A program made the translations under genes and the position numbers. The notes under the pieces are model-generated. The model was not told the DNA's origin and ran no database searches. It saw nothing but the letters and a program-made list of their open reading frames with translations. Shown one piece after another: positions 15,999 to 22,714 of a DNA stretch of 28,272 nt (the stretch's first letter is position 1; every line of letters starts with the position of its first letter). The DNA comes from Chloroflexota bacterium (GTDB taxonomy: Bacteria > Chloroflexota > Limnocylindria > Limnocylindrales > Limnocylindraceae), in the NCBI GenBank assembly GCA_016463555.1, contig JAEMRB010000001.1, forward strand, positions 1-28,272. Reading direction: 5' to 3'.

Positions 15999-17032
15999 CA
16001 GGTCACCTTCAGCGGCTGCAGCGCACGGGAGGTTGGTAGCTCTGAACCGCTCGGCACAACGCCACCCTCCGCTTCGATCGCCGCGGTCAATGCAACGATC
16101 GCAATGTCGTGCATGCCGTCGTCGGGTCGTCGCGTGGTGATGCGCTGTACGGCAATCCCTGGTGCCGCCAACGCGCGGGCAATCAGGTTCGTTCGATAGC
16201 GACCCAGGAGTCGAAGAATCTCATAGGCGAGACCGGCAACGAGCGGAATCCCTGCAATGCGGCTGATCACCGTTGGGATCGGATCGAGTCGACCGACCAG
16301 CGAGAAGCTGACGATGCTCACGAGAATGACGACAACAAGGAACTCGGTGCCGCAGCGTGGGTGTGCCGTTGGCCAGCGTGAGAGCGCTTCGCGCGTGAGC
16401 GGCTCACCGTTCTCAAGCGCGTGAATCGCGCGATGCTCTGCGCCGTGATAGCGATACGTGCGGTCCACATCGCTGCTGCGTCCGACCGCTGCGAGGTATC
16501 CGAGCAAGATTCCCACCTGCAAGAGTCCGTCAATCGCGCGTTCCACGAGCAGCTCTGTGAAGCCGAGTGCGTGCACGATGGCTGACGCGGCAATCGCTGG
16601 GAGCACATTGAAGATCACCACGGCAATCAGAAGCGTGACCGCGAGTGTTGCGATCATCGAACCGGTGCCGCCGGTTGATCGCTCCTCATCACCCGCCGAC
16701 ACGTCGGCGCTGCGCAGCAGCCATCGGCTGCCAAGTGCGAGTGTCTCCCAGAGAACAACGGCGCCACGCAAGATTGGGATGCGTGTGAGGCGTCGACGAA
16801 TCGGTCCGGTGGCGATCGGCTCTGACGTCACCGCGATGCCGCCATCAACGGTGCGTAGCGCAACGCCAATGTGTGATGGTCCGCGCATCAGAATGCCGTC
16901 GATCAGCGCCTGGCCGCCATACGCTGCGCCGCTCGTTGGGCGCGCGTTCAGAGATACGGCGTGTAGCCCTCGTGAAACGTCAGCGAAGCGATCCTGCGCG
17001 AATCGCGCAGCGACGCCGAGTCGGCGCCGCAT
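15998..17032 (-). CDS. DUF1385 family membrane protein (YqhQ-like)
   Basis: A 344-residue protein from the chosen ATG at 17032. It shows the DUF1385 pattern: GGQALIDGILMRGP, a pair of hydrophobic helices (about residues 127-150 and 155-180), YHGAEHRAIHALENGEPLT, HPRCGTEFLVVVILVS, and RIAGIPLVAGLAYEILR. The family is widespread in Firmicutes and Chloroflexota, predicted to be membrane-bound with a possible metal site formed by the His/Cys motifs, and its activity is unknown. The frame stays open to 17203, but that longer form would overlap nearly all of rpmE, so 17032 (5 bases after rpmE) is preferred. The ribosome site is poor. It is followed by prfA with a 1-base overlap. Confidence 0.85.
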   Translation of the reverse strand: MRRRLGVAARFAQDRFADVSRGLHAVSLNARPTSGAAYGGQALIDGILMRGPSHIGVALRTVDGGIAVTSEPIATGPIRRRLTRIPILRGAVVLWETLALGSRWLLRSADVSAGDEERSTGGTGSMIATLAVTLLIAVVIFNVLPAIAASAIVHALGFTELLVERAIDGLLQVGILLGYLAAVGRSSDVDRTYRYHGAEHRAIHALENGEPLTREALSRWPTAHPRCGTEFLVVVILVSIVSFSLVGRLDPIPTVISRIAGIPLVAGLAYEILRLLGRYRTNLIARALAAPGIAVQRITTRRPDDGMHDIAIVALTAAIEAEGGVVPSGSELPTSRALQPLKVT

Positions 17033-17037
17033 GGAGA

Positions 17038-17247
17038 TCAGCGCGAGCGACCGAGGCGCTTCTGGAAGCGCTCGACCTGACCGGCCGTGTCGAGAATCAG
17101 CTGCTTCCCCGTAAAGAACGGGTGGCAGTTTGAGCAGACTTCCGTCTTGAGCTCGCTGGTTCGCGTCGAGCCGATCGAGAACTTCGTGCTGCATGCGAGG
17201 CACGTAATTTCGATGGTGTTGTACTTGGGATGAATCTCTGGCTTCAT
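17038..17247 (-). CDS. rpmE: Ribosomal protein bL31, zinc-binding type
   Basis: A 69-residue protein from the ATG at 17247, beginning MKPEIHPKYNTIEITC. Two Cys pairs (CLAC and CSNC) show the zinc-binding C+ form of bL31, and CHPFFTGKQ followed by GQVERFQKR is the family ending. The first pair is CxxC rather than the CxC of E. coli. An upstream in-frame start at 17280 would overlap the rpmA stop and is not used. Zinc-type L31 is often swapped for a Cys-free paralogue under zinc shortage; no such paralogue is in the window. Confidence 0.95.
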   Translation of the reverse strand: MKPEIHPKYNTIEITCLACSTKFSIGSTRTSELKTEVCSNCHPFFTGKQLILDTAGQVERFQKRLGRSR

Positions 17248-17257
17248 CAGCGACTCT

Positions 17258-17521
17258 CTAGGCGTCTGGTGAAGCGACAACGTTGACGCGCTTCTTCGTG
17301 CGCGACGCGTGGTCGAACTTCACCCTGCCGGTGATGGTTGCGTAGATGGTGTAGTCGCTGCCCAGGCCAACGCCGCGTCCTGCGGCGAAGGTGGTGCCGT
17401 GCTGTCGCACGATGATGCCGCCAGCGTTGATCTTCTGACCGTCGCCAACCTTCACGCCAAGGCGCTGACCAGCGCTATCGCGTCCGTTGCGAACACTTCC
17501 TCCTGCCTTCTTGTGTGCCAT
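17258..17521 (-). CDS. rpmA: Ribosomal protein bL27
   Basis: An 87-residue protein with the conserved N-terminus MAHKKAGGSVRNGRDS that reaches the peptidyl-transferase centre, followed by RLGVKVGDGQ and IIVRQHGT. There is no Firmicutes-type N-terminal extension needing cleavage. AGAAGGAGAG lies just before the ATG. It is 30 bases after rplU and 10 before rpmE. Confidence 0.97.
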   Translation of the reverse strand: MAHKKAGGSVRNGRDSAGQRLGVKVGDGQKINAGGIIVRQHGTTFAAGRGVGLGSDYTIYATITGRVKFDHASRTKKRVNVVASPDA

Positions 17522-17551
17522 GGGTCTCTCCTTCTCTCAGCGTTCGCTGCG

Positions 17552-18097
17552 TTACTCGGCGTCAGCGGCCGATGTGTCGGCGCTCTTCGCTGCTGGCTTT
17601 GCGGTTGCTGGCTTCTTTGCGGCTGGCTTCTTCGCTACCTTCGCCTCGGCTGGCGCACCAACCTTAAGCGTTGCGGCGACTGCGGCATCGGCCTTCGCCT
17701 TATCGGCGGCGACGGCGACTGCGGCGGCCTGCGCCTTGGCGCGATCTGCAGCACCGGCTTCGTAGAGCGCCTTCGCGCTTGTGCCGTTCACGGCAACTTC
17801 GGTGACCTTGATGAGGTGCAACTCTTGGCGGTGCCCCTTGGTGATGCGGCTGCGCGCCTTCGGTCGATACTTGAAGCTGATCGTCTTTGGTCCGCGCTCC
17901 TGGCCAAGCACCGTTGCGGTGACCTTTGCGCCAGCAACAACGGGGGTGCCGATCTCCGTGGTGGAGTCGGTGCGCACAAGAAGGACACGGTCGAACGAGA
18001 TCTCGCTCCCTGGGGTAGCGCCGGTCAACTCAACGTGCAGCTCGCTGCCGAGCTCCACTCGATACTGCTTTCCACCGGTCTCGATGACTGCGTACAT
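17552..18097 (-). CDS. rplU: Ribosomal protein bL21 with a long Ala/Lys-rich C-terminal extension
   Basis: The first 103 residues or so are a standard bL21 (MYAVIETGGKQYRV, ISFDRVLLV, FKYRPKARSRITKGHRQ, LIKVTEV), and E. coli L21 ends there. This protein continues for about 78 residues (104-181). That tail begins with an Ala/Lys-rich, probably helical, stretch (about 107-150), then has lysine-proline repeats (AKKPAAKKPATAKPAAKS, 155-172) and an acidic end. Similar Ala/Lys/Pro tails occur on bL21 of some Actinobacteria and Chloroflexota and may touch rRNA; that is inference. A sigma70-like promoter and a short leader lie upstream. It heads the rplU-rpmA-rpmE group. Confidence 0.95.
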   Translation of the reverse strand: MYAVIETGGKQYRVELGSELHVELTGATPGSEISFDRVLLVRTDSTTEIGTPVVAGAKVTATVLGQERGPKTISFKYRPKARSRITKGHRQELHLIKVTEVAVNGTSAKALYEAGAADRAKAQAAAVAVAADKAKADAAVAATLKVGAPAEAKVAKKPAAKKPATAKPAAKSADTSAADAE

Positions 18098-18121
18098 GGT
18101 TCCCCTGTCCTCACTGTCTGT

Positions 18122-18142
18122 GCGCCGTACAGGCGGCGCCTG
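18122..18142 (-). promoter_or_regulatory. GC-rich palindrome in the rplU leader
   Basis: GCGCCG and CGGCGC (18122-18127, 18134-18139) can form a 6-bp stem with a 6-base loop. An overlapping perfect 13-base palindrome CAGGCGGCGCCTG (18130-18142) offers an alternative pairing. It lies about 25-45 bases before the rplU start, in the place where L21 leader structures occur in other bacteria. A regulatory role is only suggested. Confidence 0.4.
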
Positions 18143-18187
18143 TTGGGCGAGTCGCGGTCTGACGGACGGGTCAGTCGCGGGAGGGGA

Positions 18188-18216
18188 AGTCTACGATCAG
18201 GGCTCTCCCGCGTCAA
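18188..18216 (-). promoter_or_regulatory. Sigma70-type promoter for rplU-rpmA-rpmE
   Basis: On the minus strand TTGACG (18216-18211) and TAGACT (18193-18188) are spaced by exactly 17 bases, matching 5 of 6 and 4 of 6 consensus bases. The expected transcript start near 18181 would give a leader of about 84 bases. A 10-bp inverted repeat (18176-18185 with 18203-18212, one G-T pair) flanks the -10 box and reaches into the -35 box. Confidence 0.55.
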
Positions 18217-18229
18217 CCGCGCCCTATTG

Positions 18230-19357
18230 TTACATTATCGGCGATGAGCCTCCGTCGTGTACTCGATGGCTCTGCACGAGGGCGAGGCCGAAGGCGAGCG
18301 AGATTGCGGAGGCTCCGCCGTAGCTCACAAAGGGGAGGGTGATCCCCGTAATGGGGGCAACGCCGAGGTTCATCCCAATATTGACGAGCGTCTGGGAGAG
18401 GACGACGGTGGCCATCCCTCCGGCAAAGATCACCCCGAACTCATCGGGGGAGGTCCAGGCGTGCCAGACCAGGCGCCCAACCAGAATGGCGAGCAGAGCG
18501 ATCACAAAGAGGCCGCCAACCGCGCCAAACGCACGGACGAGCGCCGCAAAGACGAAGTCACTCTCTTGTACTGGGAGGGGGGTCAGGATCGCGGTGCCAT
18601 CAGCGCCTGCGCCAAAGAGGCCGCCCCCCCTGATCGCCTCGAGTGAGCGCAGCAGTTGGTACTTCGGCCCGGCCGGATCGGCGTTCGGGTCGATGAAGGC
18701 GAGGAGTCGCTCCTTCTGATAATCCGCCAGCACTACGACCCACGCCAGGGCGCCGCTGGTGGCGACCAGGCTTGCGAGGGCGGCAATCCAGCGTGTCGCG
18801 ACGCCAGAGAGATAGAGGGCGCCAAAGAGCGCCGCTACCAACACCAGCGCGGTGCCGAGGTCTGGCTGCGCCACAACGAGGAAAAACGGTGGAGCAACGA
18901 TGGCGCCCGCCAGCAGTAGATCTTGCAGCCCACCGCTCGCGCGGTCCGCCCGCGTGAGGGCGGTAGAGATGGCGACGAGCGTCAGGATCTTGCTGAGCTC
19001 GCTTGACTGGATGGCGAGACCAAAGATCGCGATCGCTCGGTTGTTCCCGCCAGAGTCGACGCCGTAGATCAGCGTGACGATCAGCAGCAGAATGTTTGCG
19101 GCGTAGAGCGGCCAGGCAAAGGTGCGCACCCAGCGCCAGTTCACGAGCGTCGTCACGGTGTAGACGGCGATGGAGAGGAGTGTCCAGGTCAGCGAGCGCA
19201 CGAGTAGCGAGTTCGGCGTCAGCAGCTCTTGTCCGTAGCTGCGTGCGTTAAGCCAGGCCATGCCGATTCCGGTCAGCGCTAGTAGCCCAACGCTGGCCGC
19301 AGCGATCCAGTCCACGCGGCGAAGGGCGGAGCTGAGTGGCGAGTCGAGTCTATTCAC
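18230..19357 (-). CDS. rodA: SEDS-family peptidoglycan glycosyltransferase RodA
   Basis: A 375-residue polytopic membrane protein of the SEDS family, which polymerises lipid II during side-wall growth with PBP2. Visible motifs are AQPDLGTALV (163-172), YQKERLLAFIDPNADP (213-228), LPVQESDFVFA (261-271, with Asp267 at the catalytic position) and PITGITLPFVSYGGAS. Several normally strict residues differ. The RWLxLGxxxxQPSE region reads RAIAIFGLAIQSSE (107-120), with Ala108 at the place of the Trp needed in Bacillus RodA. The GEELG motif after the catalytic Asp reads VRAFG. The start overlaps the mrdA stop by 8 bases. Features around the Asp and the late PFVSYGG motif favour RodA over FtsW. Confidence 0.92.
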   Translation of the reverse strand: MNRLDSPLSSALRRVDWIAAASVGLLALTGIGMAWLNARSYGQELLTPNSLLVRSLTWTLLSIAVYTVTTLVNWRWVRTFAWPLYAANILLLIVTLIYGVDSGGNNRAIAIFGLAIQSSELSKILTLVAISTALTRADRASGGLQDLLLAGAIVAPPFFLVVAQPDLGTALVLVAALFGALYLSGVATRWIAALASLVATSGALAWVVVLADYQKERLLAFIDPNADPAGPKYQLLRSLEAIRGGGLFGAGADGTAILTPLPVQESDFVFAALVRAFGAVGGLFVIALLAILVGRLVWHAWTSPDEFGVIFAGGMATVVLSQTLVNIGMNLGVAPITGITLPFVSYGGASAISLAFGLALVQSHRVHDGGSSPIM

Positions 19358-21272
19358 CGAAGAAGTTCCCGCGCGACAAAAGCCCCGCAGAGCGATAGTC
19401 CCGCTTCAGGTCGTACTGCAGCTGCAGGTAATACTTCGTCACCTCTTTCGCCGCATTGCCGACAGTGTTGGTGCCATGCATGAAGACCACATAGGCGAAG
19501 TCGGAGTCGCTCTTTGACCAATCGTTCGTTGGGGCGACAAATCCGCCCATCCAGTTGTGGTACGGCAGCCGGCCAAGGCTGTCACGAACGCCGTACTGCG
19601 CGGTACCGCTCTTCGCCGAAACGAAGAGCGGCATTCGCGAGATCCCTTGCGACGGCCCAGGGTTCAGCGCCATCTTGCGGCCGGAGAGGCGCATCTCGCG
19701 ATAGGTGGACTCTCTCATTCCAACTTCAGCATTTGCTACCGGTGCAATCGGCGTGATGTTTCCATTTGGCTGCGTGATGTGGAGCACAACGTGTGGCCTC
19801 CAGAGTGTGCCGCTGTTTGCAAGCGCGGCAAACGAGTTGAGCACTTGGATCGGCGTCACCAAGTCGTACCCTTGCCCTTGCGCTGATTGCAGCACCTCAG
19901 CGTTGTAGAGCCCGCGATTGATGGTGGCGCGGGCCCACGCCTGGTCGGGGACGAGCCCCGAGATCTCACTCGGTAGATCGATACCAGTTGGCGCACCGAA
20001 GCCCCACTGTCGACCACATGTTGCAAGTCGATCAATCTTGATGAGTCGTGCGAGTTGGAATGTCACCACATTGGAGCTCCACGAATACGCTTCAGATGGT
20101 GTCAGTGAACCGCCAAATCCCACACGATTCCACTCATAAAACTTCTCACCGTCTACTTCGAGATAGGCGGTGGATTGGAATCGCGATGTTGGTGTGACGA
20201 GGTTGTTGTCGAGCGCACAGGAGTACGTCACAAGTTTGTACGTACTCCCCGGAGGGAAGTATGAGCCAACCGTATGGTTCAGCAGCGGCGAGAATTTGTC
20301 CGCGAGATATTTCTGATACTTCGCGTTGCTGATCCCTGCAGAGAAATCGTTGTTGTCATATGTGGGGAGTGAGGCCATCGCAATGATCTCGCCGTTCTGT
20401 GGATTCATTGAGGCAACGACGCCCTCCTTGGTGCCCGACCCTTTGAGCCCCCACTCCAGCGCGGTCGCTGCGCGCTGTTGCGCCTCAATGTCGATGGTGA
20501 GTGTTAGTGAAGACCCATCAATAGGAAGTTTCGTCACACCGAGAATCCGCACGAGGCGGCCCTTTGCATCAACTTCAACTTGGCGAATTCCTGGTGCACC
20601 GCGAAGGGTCTCCTCATAGCTCGCCTCAACGCCTGAGCGCCCAATGAAATCAACGACGGTGTATCCGGCTGGAGCAAGCGTGCTCGCCTCAACTGCGTCA
20701 ATGCGGCCAACGTAGCCGACGATGTGGCTGATGAGCGTTCCGTACGGATAGACGCGTCGAGCCTCAACAACAGTCTCTACGCCAGGCAGGCTGGCGCGCT
20801 CTTCATTGATGAGCCGCGCGGTGCGCTCGTTCACATTGTTGGCGATGCGAATCGGCTCCCAGAGTGAGCCGGTACTGCGATCAATGAGTGTGGTGATTCG
20901 CACTGGATCTATGTTCAAGATTACTCCGAGTGTTTTCACAACACTCGCGCGAATGGTGAGCGACAGATCACCGGGGCGAATCTGCACCGCGTACACCGCA
21001 ACATTCTTTGCAAGCACGTGCCCACTGCGGTCATACACCAGCCCGCGCGCCGGTGTGATGAGCTCTTCGACAATGCGGTTACCACGCGCAACTGCAGTTG
21101 TTGTGCCCGACGAGGTTGTCGCGCCAAACTGAATGAGCATTAAGCGCCCGCCGAGCCCGCCAAACGTTAGAAGAACGACAAGTGCGGCGGCAAAGAATCG
21201 CAGCGGGCGACGTCGACGAACCTCACGATCGGTTGGTCCACCGCCGCCCGGATAAACCTGAGGGGGTGTCAT
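19350..21272 (-). CDS. mrdA: Penicillin-binding protein 2, class B transpeptidase
   Basis: A 640-residue class-B PBP with a single N-terminal membrane helix (about 25-48), the dimerisation or pedestal domain (TPARGLVYDRSGHVLA from 73, then VGYVGRI and GRSGVEASYE) and a C-terminal transpeptidase domain. The catalytic motifs are complete: STYK (Ser343-Lys346), SSN (399-401) and KSGT (554-557). It cross-links glycan made by RodA during elongation and is the target of beta-lactams such as mecillinam in Enterobacteria. It lies 9 bases after mreD and overlaps rodA by 8 bases, the usual mreD-mrdA-rodA order. The C-terminus extends about 80 residues past KSGT and looks ordinary. Confidence 0.95.
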   Translation of the reverse strand: MTPPQVYPGGGGPTDREVRRRRPLRFFAAALVVLLTFGGLGGRLMLIQFGATTSSGTTTAVARGNRIVEELITPARGLVYDRSGHVLAKNVAVYAVQIRPGDLSLTIRASVVKTLGVILNIDPVRITTLIDRSTGSLWEPIRIANNVNERTARLINEERASLPGVETVVEARRVYPYGTLISHIVGYVGRIDAVEASTLAPAGYTVVDFIGRSGVEASYEETLRGAPGIRQVEVDAKGRLVRILGVTKLPIDGSSLTLTIDIEAQQRAATALEWGLKGSGTKEGVVASMNPQNGEIIAMASLPTYDNNDFSAGISNAKYQKYLADKFSPLLNHTVGSYFPPGSTYKLVTYSCALDNNLVTPTSRFQSTAYLEVDGEKFYEWNRVGFGGSLTPSEAYSWSSNVVTFQLARLIKIDRLATCGRQWGFGAPTGIDLPSEISGLVPDQAWARATINRGLYNAEVLQSAQGQGYDLVTPIQVLNSFAALANSGTLWRPHVVLHITQPNGNITPIAPVANAEVGMRESTYREMRLSGRKMALNPGPSQGISRMPLFVSAKSGTAQYGVRDSLGRLPYHNWMGGFVAPTNDWSKSDSDFAYVVFMHGTNTVGNAAKEVTKYYLQLQYDLKRDYRSAGLLSRGNFFGE

Positions 21273-21281
21273 ATTCTTGCG

Positions 21282-21761
21282 CTACCCGCGAAGTGATTGG
21301 TCGAATTGGTAGCCCCTGCGTCGACGCTGTCCAAACCAGGCGAGGGCGCTACCAGCCACAAGGTTCAGGACGAGCGCGAGAACGTTCTCACCGATACGGC
21401 CGATCCCTCCGCCGCTGAGCAGGAAGATCGTCACGCTACTCGCTGCCAGCCCAAACAGGAGGGCGACGAATCTCTTGAGGAGCAGGGCGTCGCCAGCACC
21501 ACGAATCTGGCTCGCAACCAGCACACCAGCGACCATCGCAAGGCTCGTAAGCCCAAGTGGCCGCAAGAGGGTGACGTCGATCGTCAACCCGGCCAGAGTT
21601 GCGGCGGCCAGCACGAGCGTGCGCCGATCAGCTGAGGCTGTAACAATCAGCAGTACGATGGGCAGGTTGATCGCGCGCTCCAGCCCGAGTTCGGGCAGGA
21701 GCCGCGCCTGAATGAGCGCGGCAAGCACGATTCCGAGCACGTAGCCGAGTTGCTTGTTCAT
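21282..21761 (-). CDS. mreD: Rod-shape-determining protein MreD
   Basis: A 159-residue, almost entirely hydrophobic protein from the ATG at 21761 (MNKQLGYVLGIVLAALIQ), with about five membrane helices. The Q-x-x-LLPEL and LPIVLLIVTASADRRTLVLAAATLAGLTIDV pattern (in two parts) is MreD-like, with a conserved Asp after the second helix. MreD is a small integral part of the elongation complex with MreC, PBP2 and RodA. The frame is open to 21911, but GAGG just before 21761 and the family start favour the shorter form; the longer one would cross the parS site. mreC, which usually precedes mreD, is absent: the next gene is the divergent parA. Confidence 0.85.
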   Translation of the reverse strand: MNKQLGYVLGIVLAALIQARLLPELGLERAINLPIVLLIVTASADRRTLVLAAATLAGLTIDVTLLRPLGLTSLAMVAGVLVASQIRGAGDALLLKRFVALLFGLAASSVTIFLLSGGGIGRIGENVLALVLNLVAGSALAWFGQRRRRGYQFDQSLRG

Positions 21762-21815
21762 TGCCTCAGGATACTCCCGCAGGCGCCTCGGCGCACCCCC
21801 TGGTCGAACCGCTGT

Positions 21816-21831
21816 TGTTCCACGTGAAACA
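21816..21831. promoter_or_regulatory. parS centromere site (ParB binding)
   Basis: TGTTCCACGTGAAACA matches the broadly conserved parS 16-mer TGTTTCACGTGAAACA at 15 of 16 positions, the mismatch being the fifth base. It lies 46 bases before the parA start, next to the parAB genes, as in many chromosomes. ParB loads here, clamps DNA and spreads. Its place between two divergent starts means bound ParB could also affect both promoters. Confidence 0.92.
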
Positions 21832-21861
21832 TGCCTCGCGGAACTCCGCCGTAGCCCCCTC

Positions 21862-21876
21862 CTGCTACGATAGCAG
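21862..21876 (+). promoter_or_regulatory. Inverted repeat with possible -10 box before parA
   Basis: CTGCTA-CGA-TAGCAG is a perfect 6-bp inverted repeat one base before the parA GTG. It contains TACGAT (21866-21871), which could be a -10 element six bases before the GTG, a spacing suited to a leaderless message. No good -35 or ribosome site is seen. Tentative. Confidence 0.35.
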
Positions 21877-21877
21877 C

Positions 21878-22699
21878 GTGAATACCACCACCCAGCACCC
21901 TGCCGGATCACACGCGCCGATCATCGTGTGCGCGAACCAGAAGGGCGGGGTTGGCAAGACCACCACTGTGCTCAACCTCGCTGCTGAGCTCGCCCACGCA
22001 GGGCGTCGCGTGCTCGTGGTCGACCTTGACCCGCAGCGAAACCTCACCAGTGGCCTCGGATTCACCCTTCCTGAAGGCGCGCCGACCGCCTACGACCTCC
22101 TTGTTGGGCGCCGACCGGCGACGGAACTGGCCCAGCCGACCTCGATTCCGAACCTCACGCTCATTCCGGGCTCTGCCGACCTCGCCGGGATCGACGTTGA
22201 GCTCGCCACAGGGGACGAGAGTGGCGAGCGCCAGCTTGCGGTCGGCCTCCGCAGCGCAGGGGATGCCGAGGTAATCCTCGTGGACACCCCCCCTTCGCTC
22301 GGCCTGGTTACCGTGAGTGCCCTCGCGATCGCCGATGCCGTGCTTGTTCCTGTGCAGTGCGAGTACTACGCCCTGGAGGGGCTCTCGCAGCTCATGGCCA
22401 CGATTCGCCTCGTGCGGGAGCGTCTCAACCCCGCCTTAGAGGTGAATGGCCTCCTCTTGACCATGCTTGATCCCCGCACGAAACTTGGCAGCGACGTGGT
22501 GCGCGAGGTGGAGAGCCACTTCGGGGATCTGGTCTATCGAGCCCGTGTGCCGCGTTCGGTACGCTTAGCGGAGGCGCCAAGCCACGGGATTGCGATCCGA
22601 AGTTACGCGCCAGGCACCTCGGGTGCTGAATCGTACGCACAAGCTGCAGCGGAATTCGATGCCCGGGTGTTCAACGGAACCCCTGTAGGCGCCAGCTAG
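21878..22699 (+). CDS. parA: Chromosome-partitioning ATPase ParA (Soj)
   Basis: A 273-residue ParA-type ATPase from the GTG at 21878. The deviant Walker A KGGVGKTTT begins at residue 22, followed by VVDLDPQRNLT (Asp51) and the Walker B VDTPPSLG; the DPQ form marks ParA rather than MinD. It binds DNA as an ATP dimer and drives segregation of ParB-parS complexes. An in-frame upstream extension to 21761 exists, but it would translate across the parS site, so the GTG just before APIIVCANQKGG is chosen; no Shine-Dalgarno is visible. parB follows after 15 bases. Confidence 0.93.
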   Translation: MNTTTQHPAGSHAPIIVCANQKGGVGKTTTVLNLAAELAHAGRRVLVVDLDPQRNLTSGLGFTLPEGAPTAYDLLVGRRPATELAQPTSIPNLTLIPGSADLAGIDVELATGDESGERQLAVGLRSAGDAEVILVDTPPSLGLVTVSALAIADAVLVPVQCEYYALEGLSQLMATIRLVRERLNPALEVNGLLLTMLDPRTKLGSDVVREVESHFGDLVYRARVPRSVRLAEAPSHGIAIRSYAPGTSGAESYAQAAAEFDARVFNGTPVGAS

Positions 22700-22714
22700 T
22701 AATAAGGAGGGAGC

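Larger units (their letters stand above)
18098..18229. other. Intergenic region rodA-rplU
   Basis: This 132-base stretch is the longest gap of the window. It holds a promoter reading toward rplU, an inverted repeat overlapping it, and a GC-rich palindrome in the leader. No intrinsic terminator with a U-run follows rodA, so read-through from the mreD-mrdA-rodA group into rplU is possible. Confidence 0.7.
21762..21877. other. Divergent intergenic region between mreD and parA
   Basis: These 116 bases separate the leftward and rightward gene blocks. They contain a parS-like palindrome and, next to parA, an inverted repeat with a possible -10 box. No DnaA-box cluster or AT-rich unwinding element is seen, so it does not look like oriC. 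Confidence 0.75.

Noticed and set aside
17033..17203. Extended N-terminus of the DUF1385 protein
   Set aside because: The extra 57 codons lie within rpmE in another frame and show no similarity to the family.
18176..18212. Intrinsic terminator after rodA
   Set aside because: A stable stem can form, but no U-run follows on the minus strand and it overlaps the rplU promoter boxes.
21762..21877. Replication origin at the strand switch
   Set aside because: Divergent genes and parS suggest origin proximity, but there are no DnaA boxes or AT-rich tract in these 116 bases.
21761..21877. Longer N-terminus for parA starting at 21761
   Set aside because: It would translate through the parS palindrome and share its first base with mreD; family alignment begins at the GTG at 21878.
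21762..21911. Extended N-terminus of MreD
   Set aside because: The extra 50 residues are Arg-rich, unlike MreD, and overlap the parS and parA region; GAGG marks the ATG at 21761.
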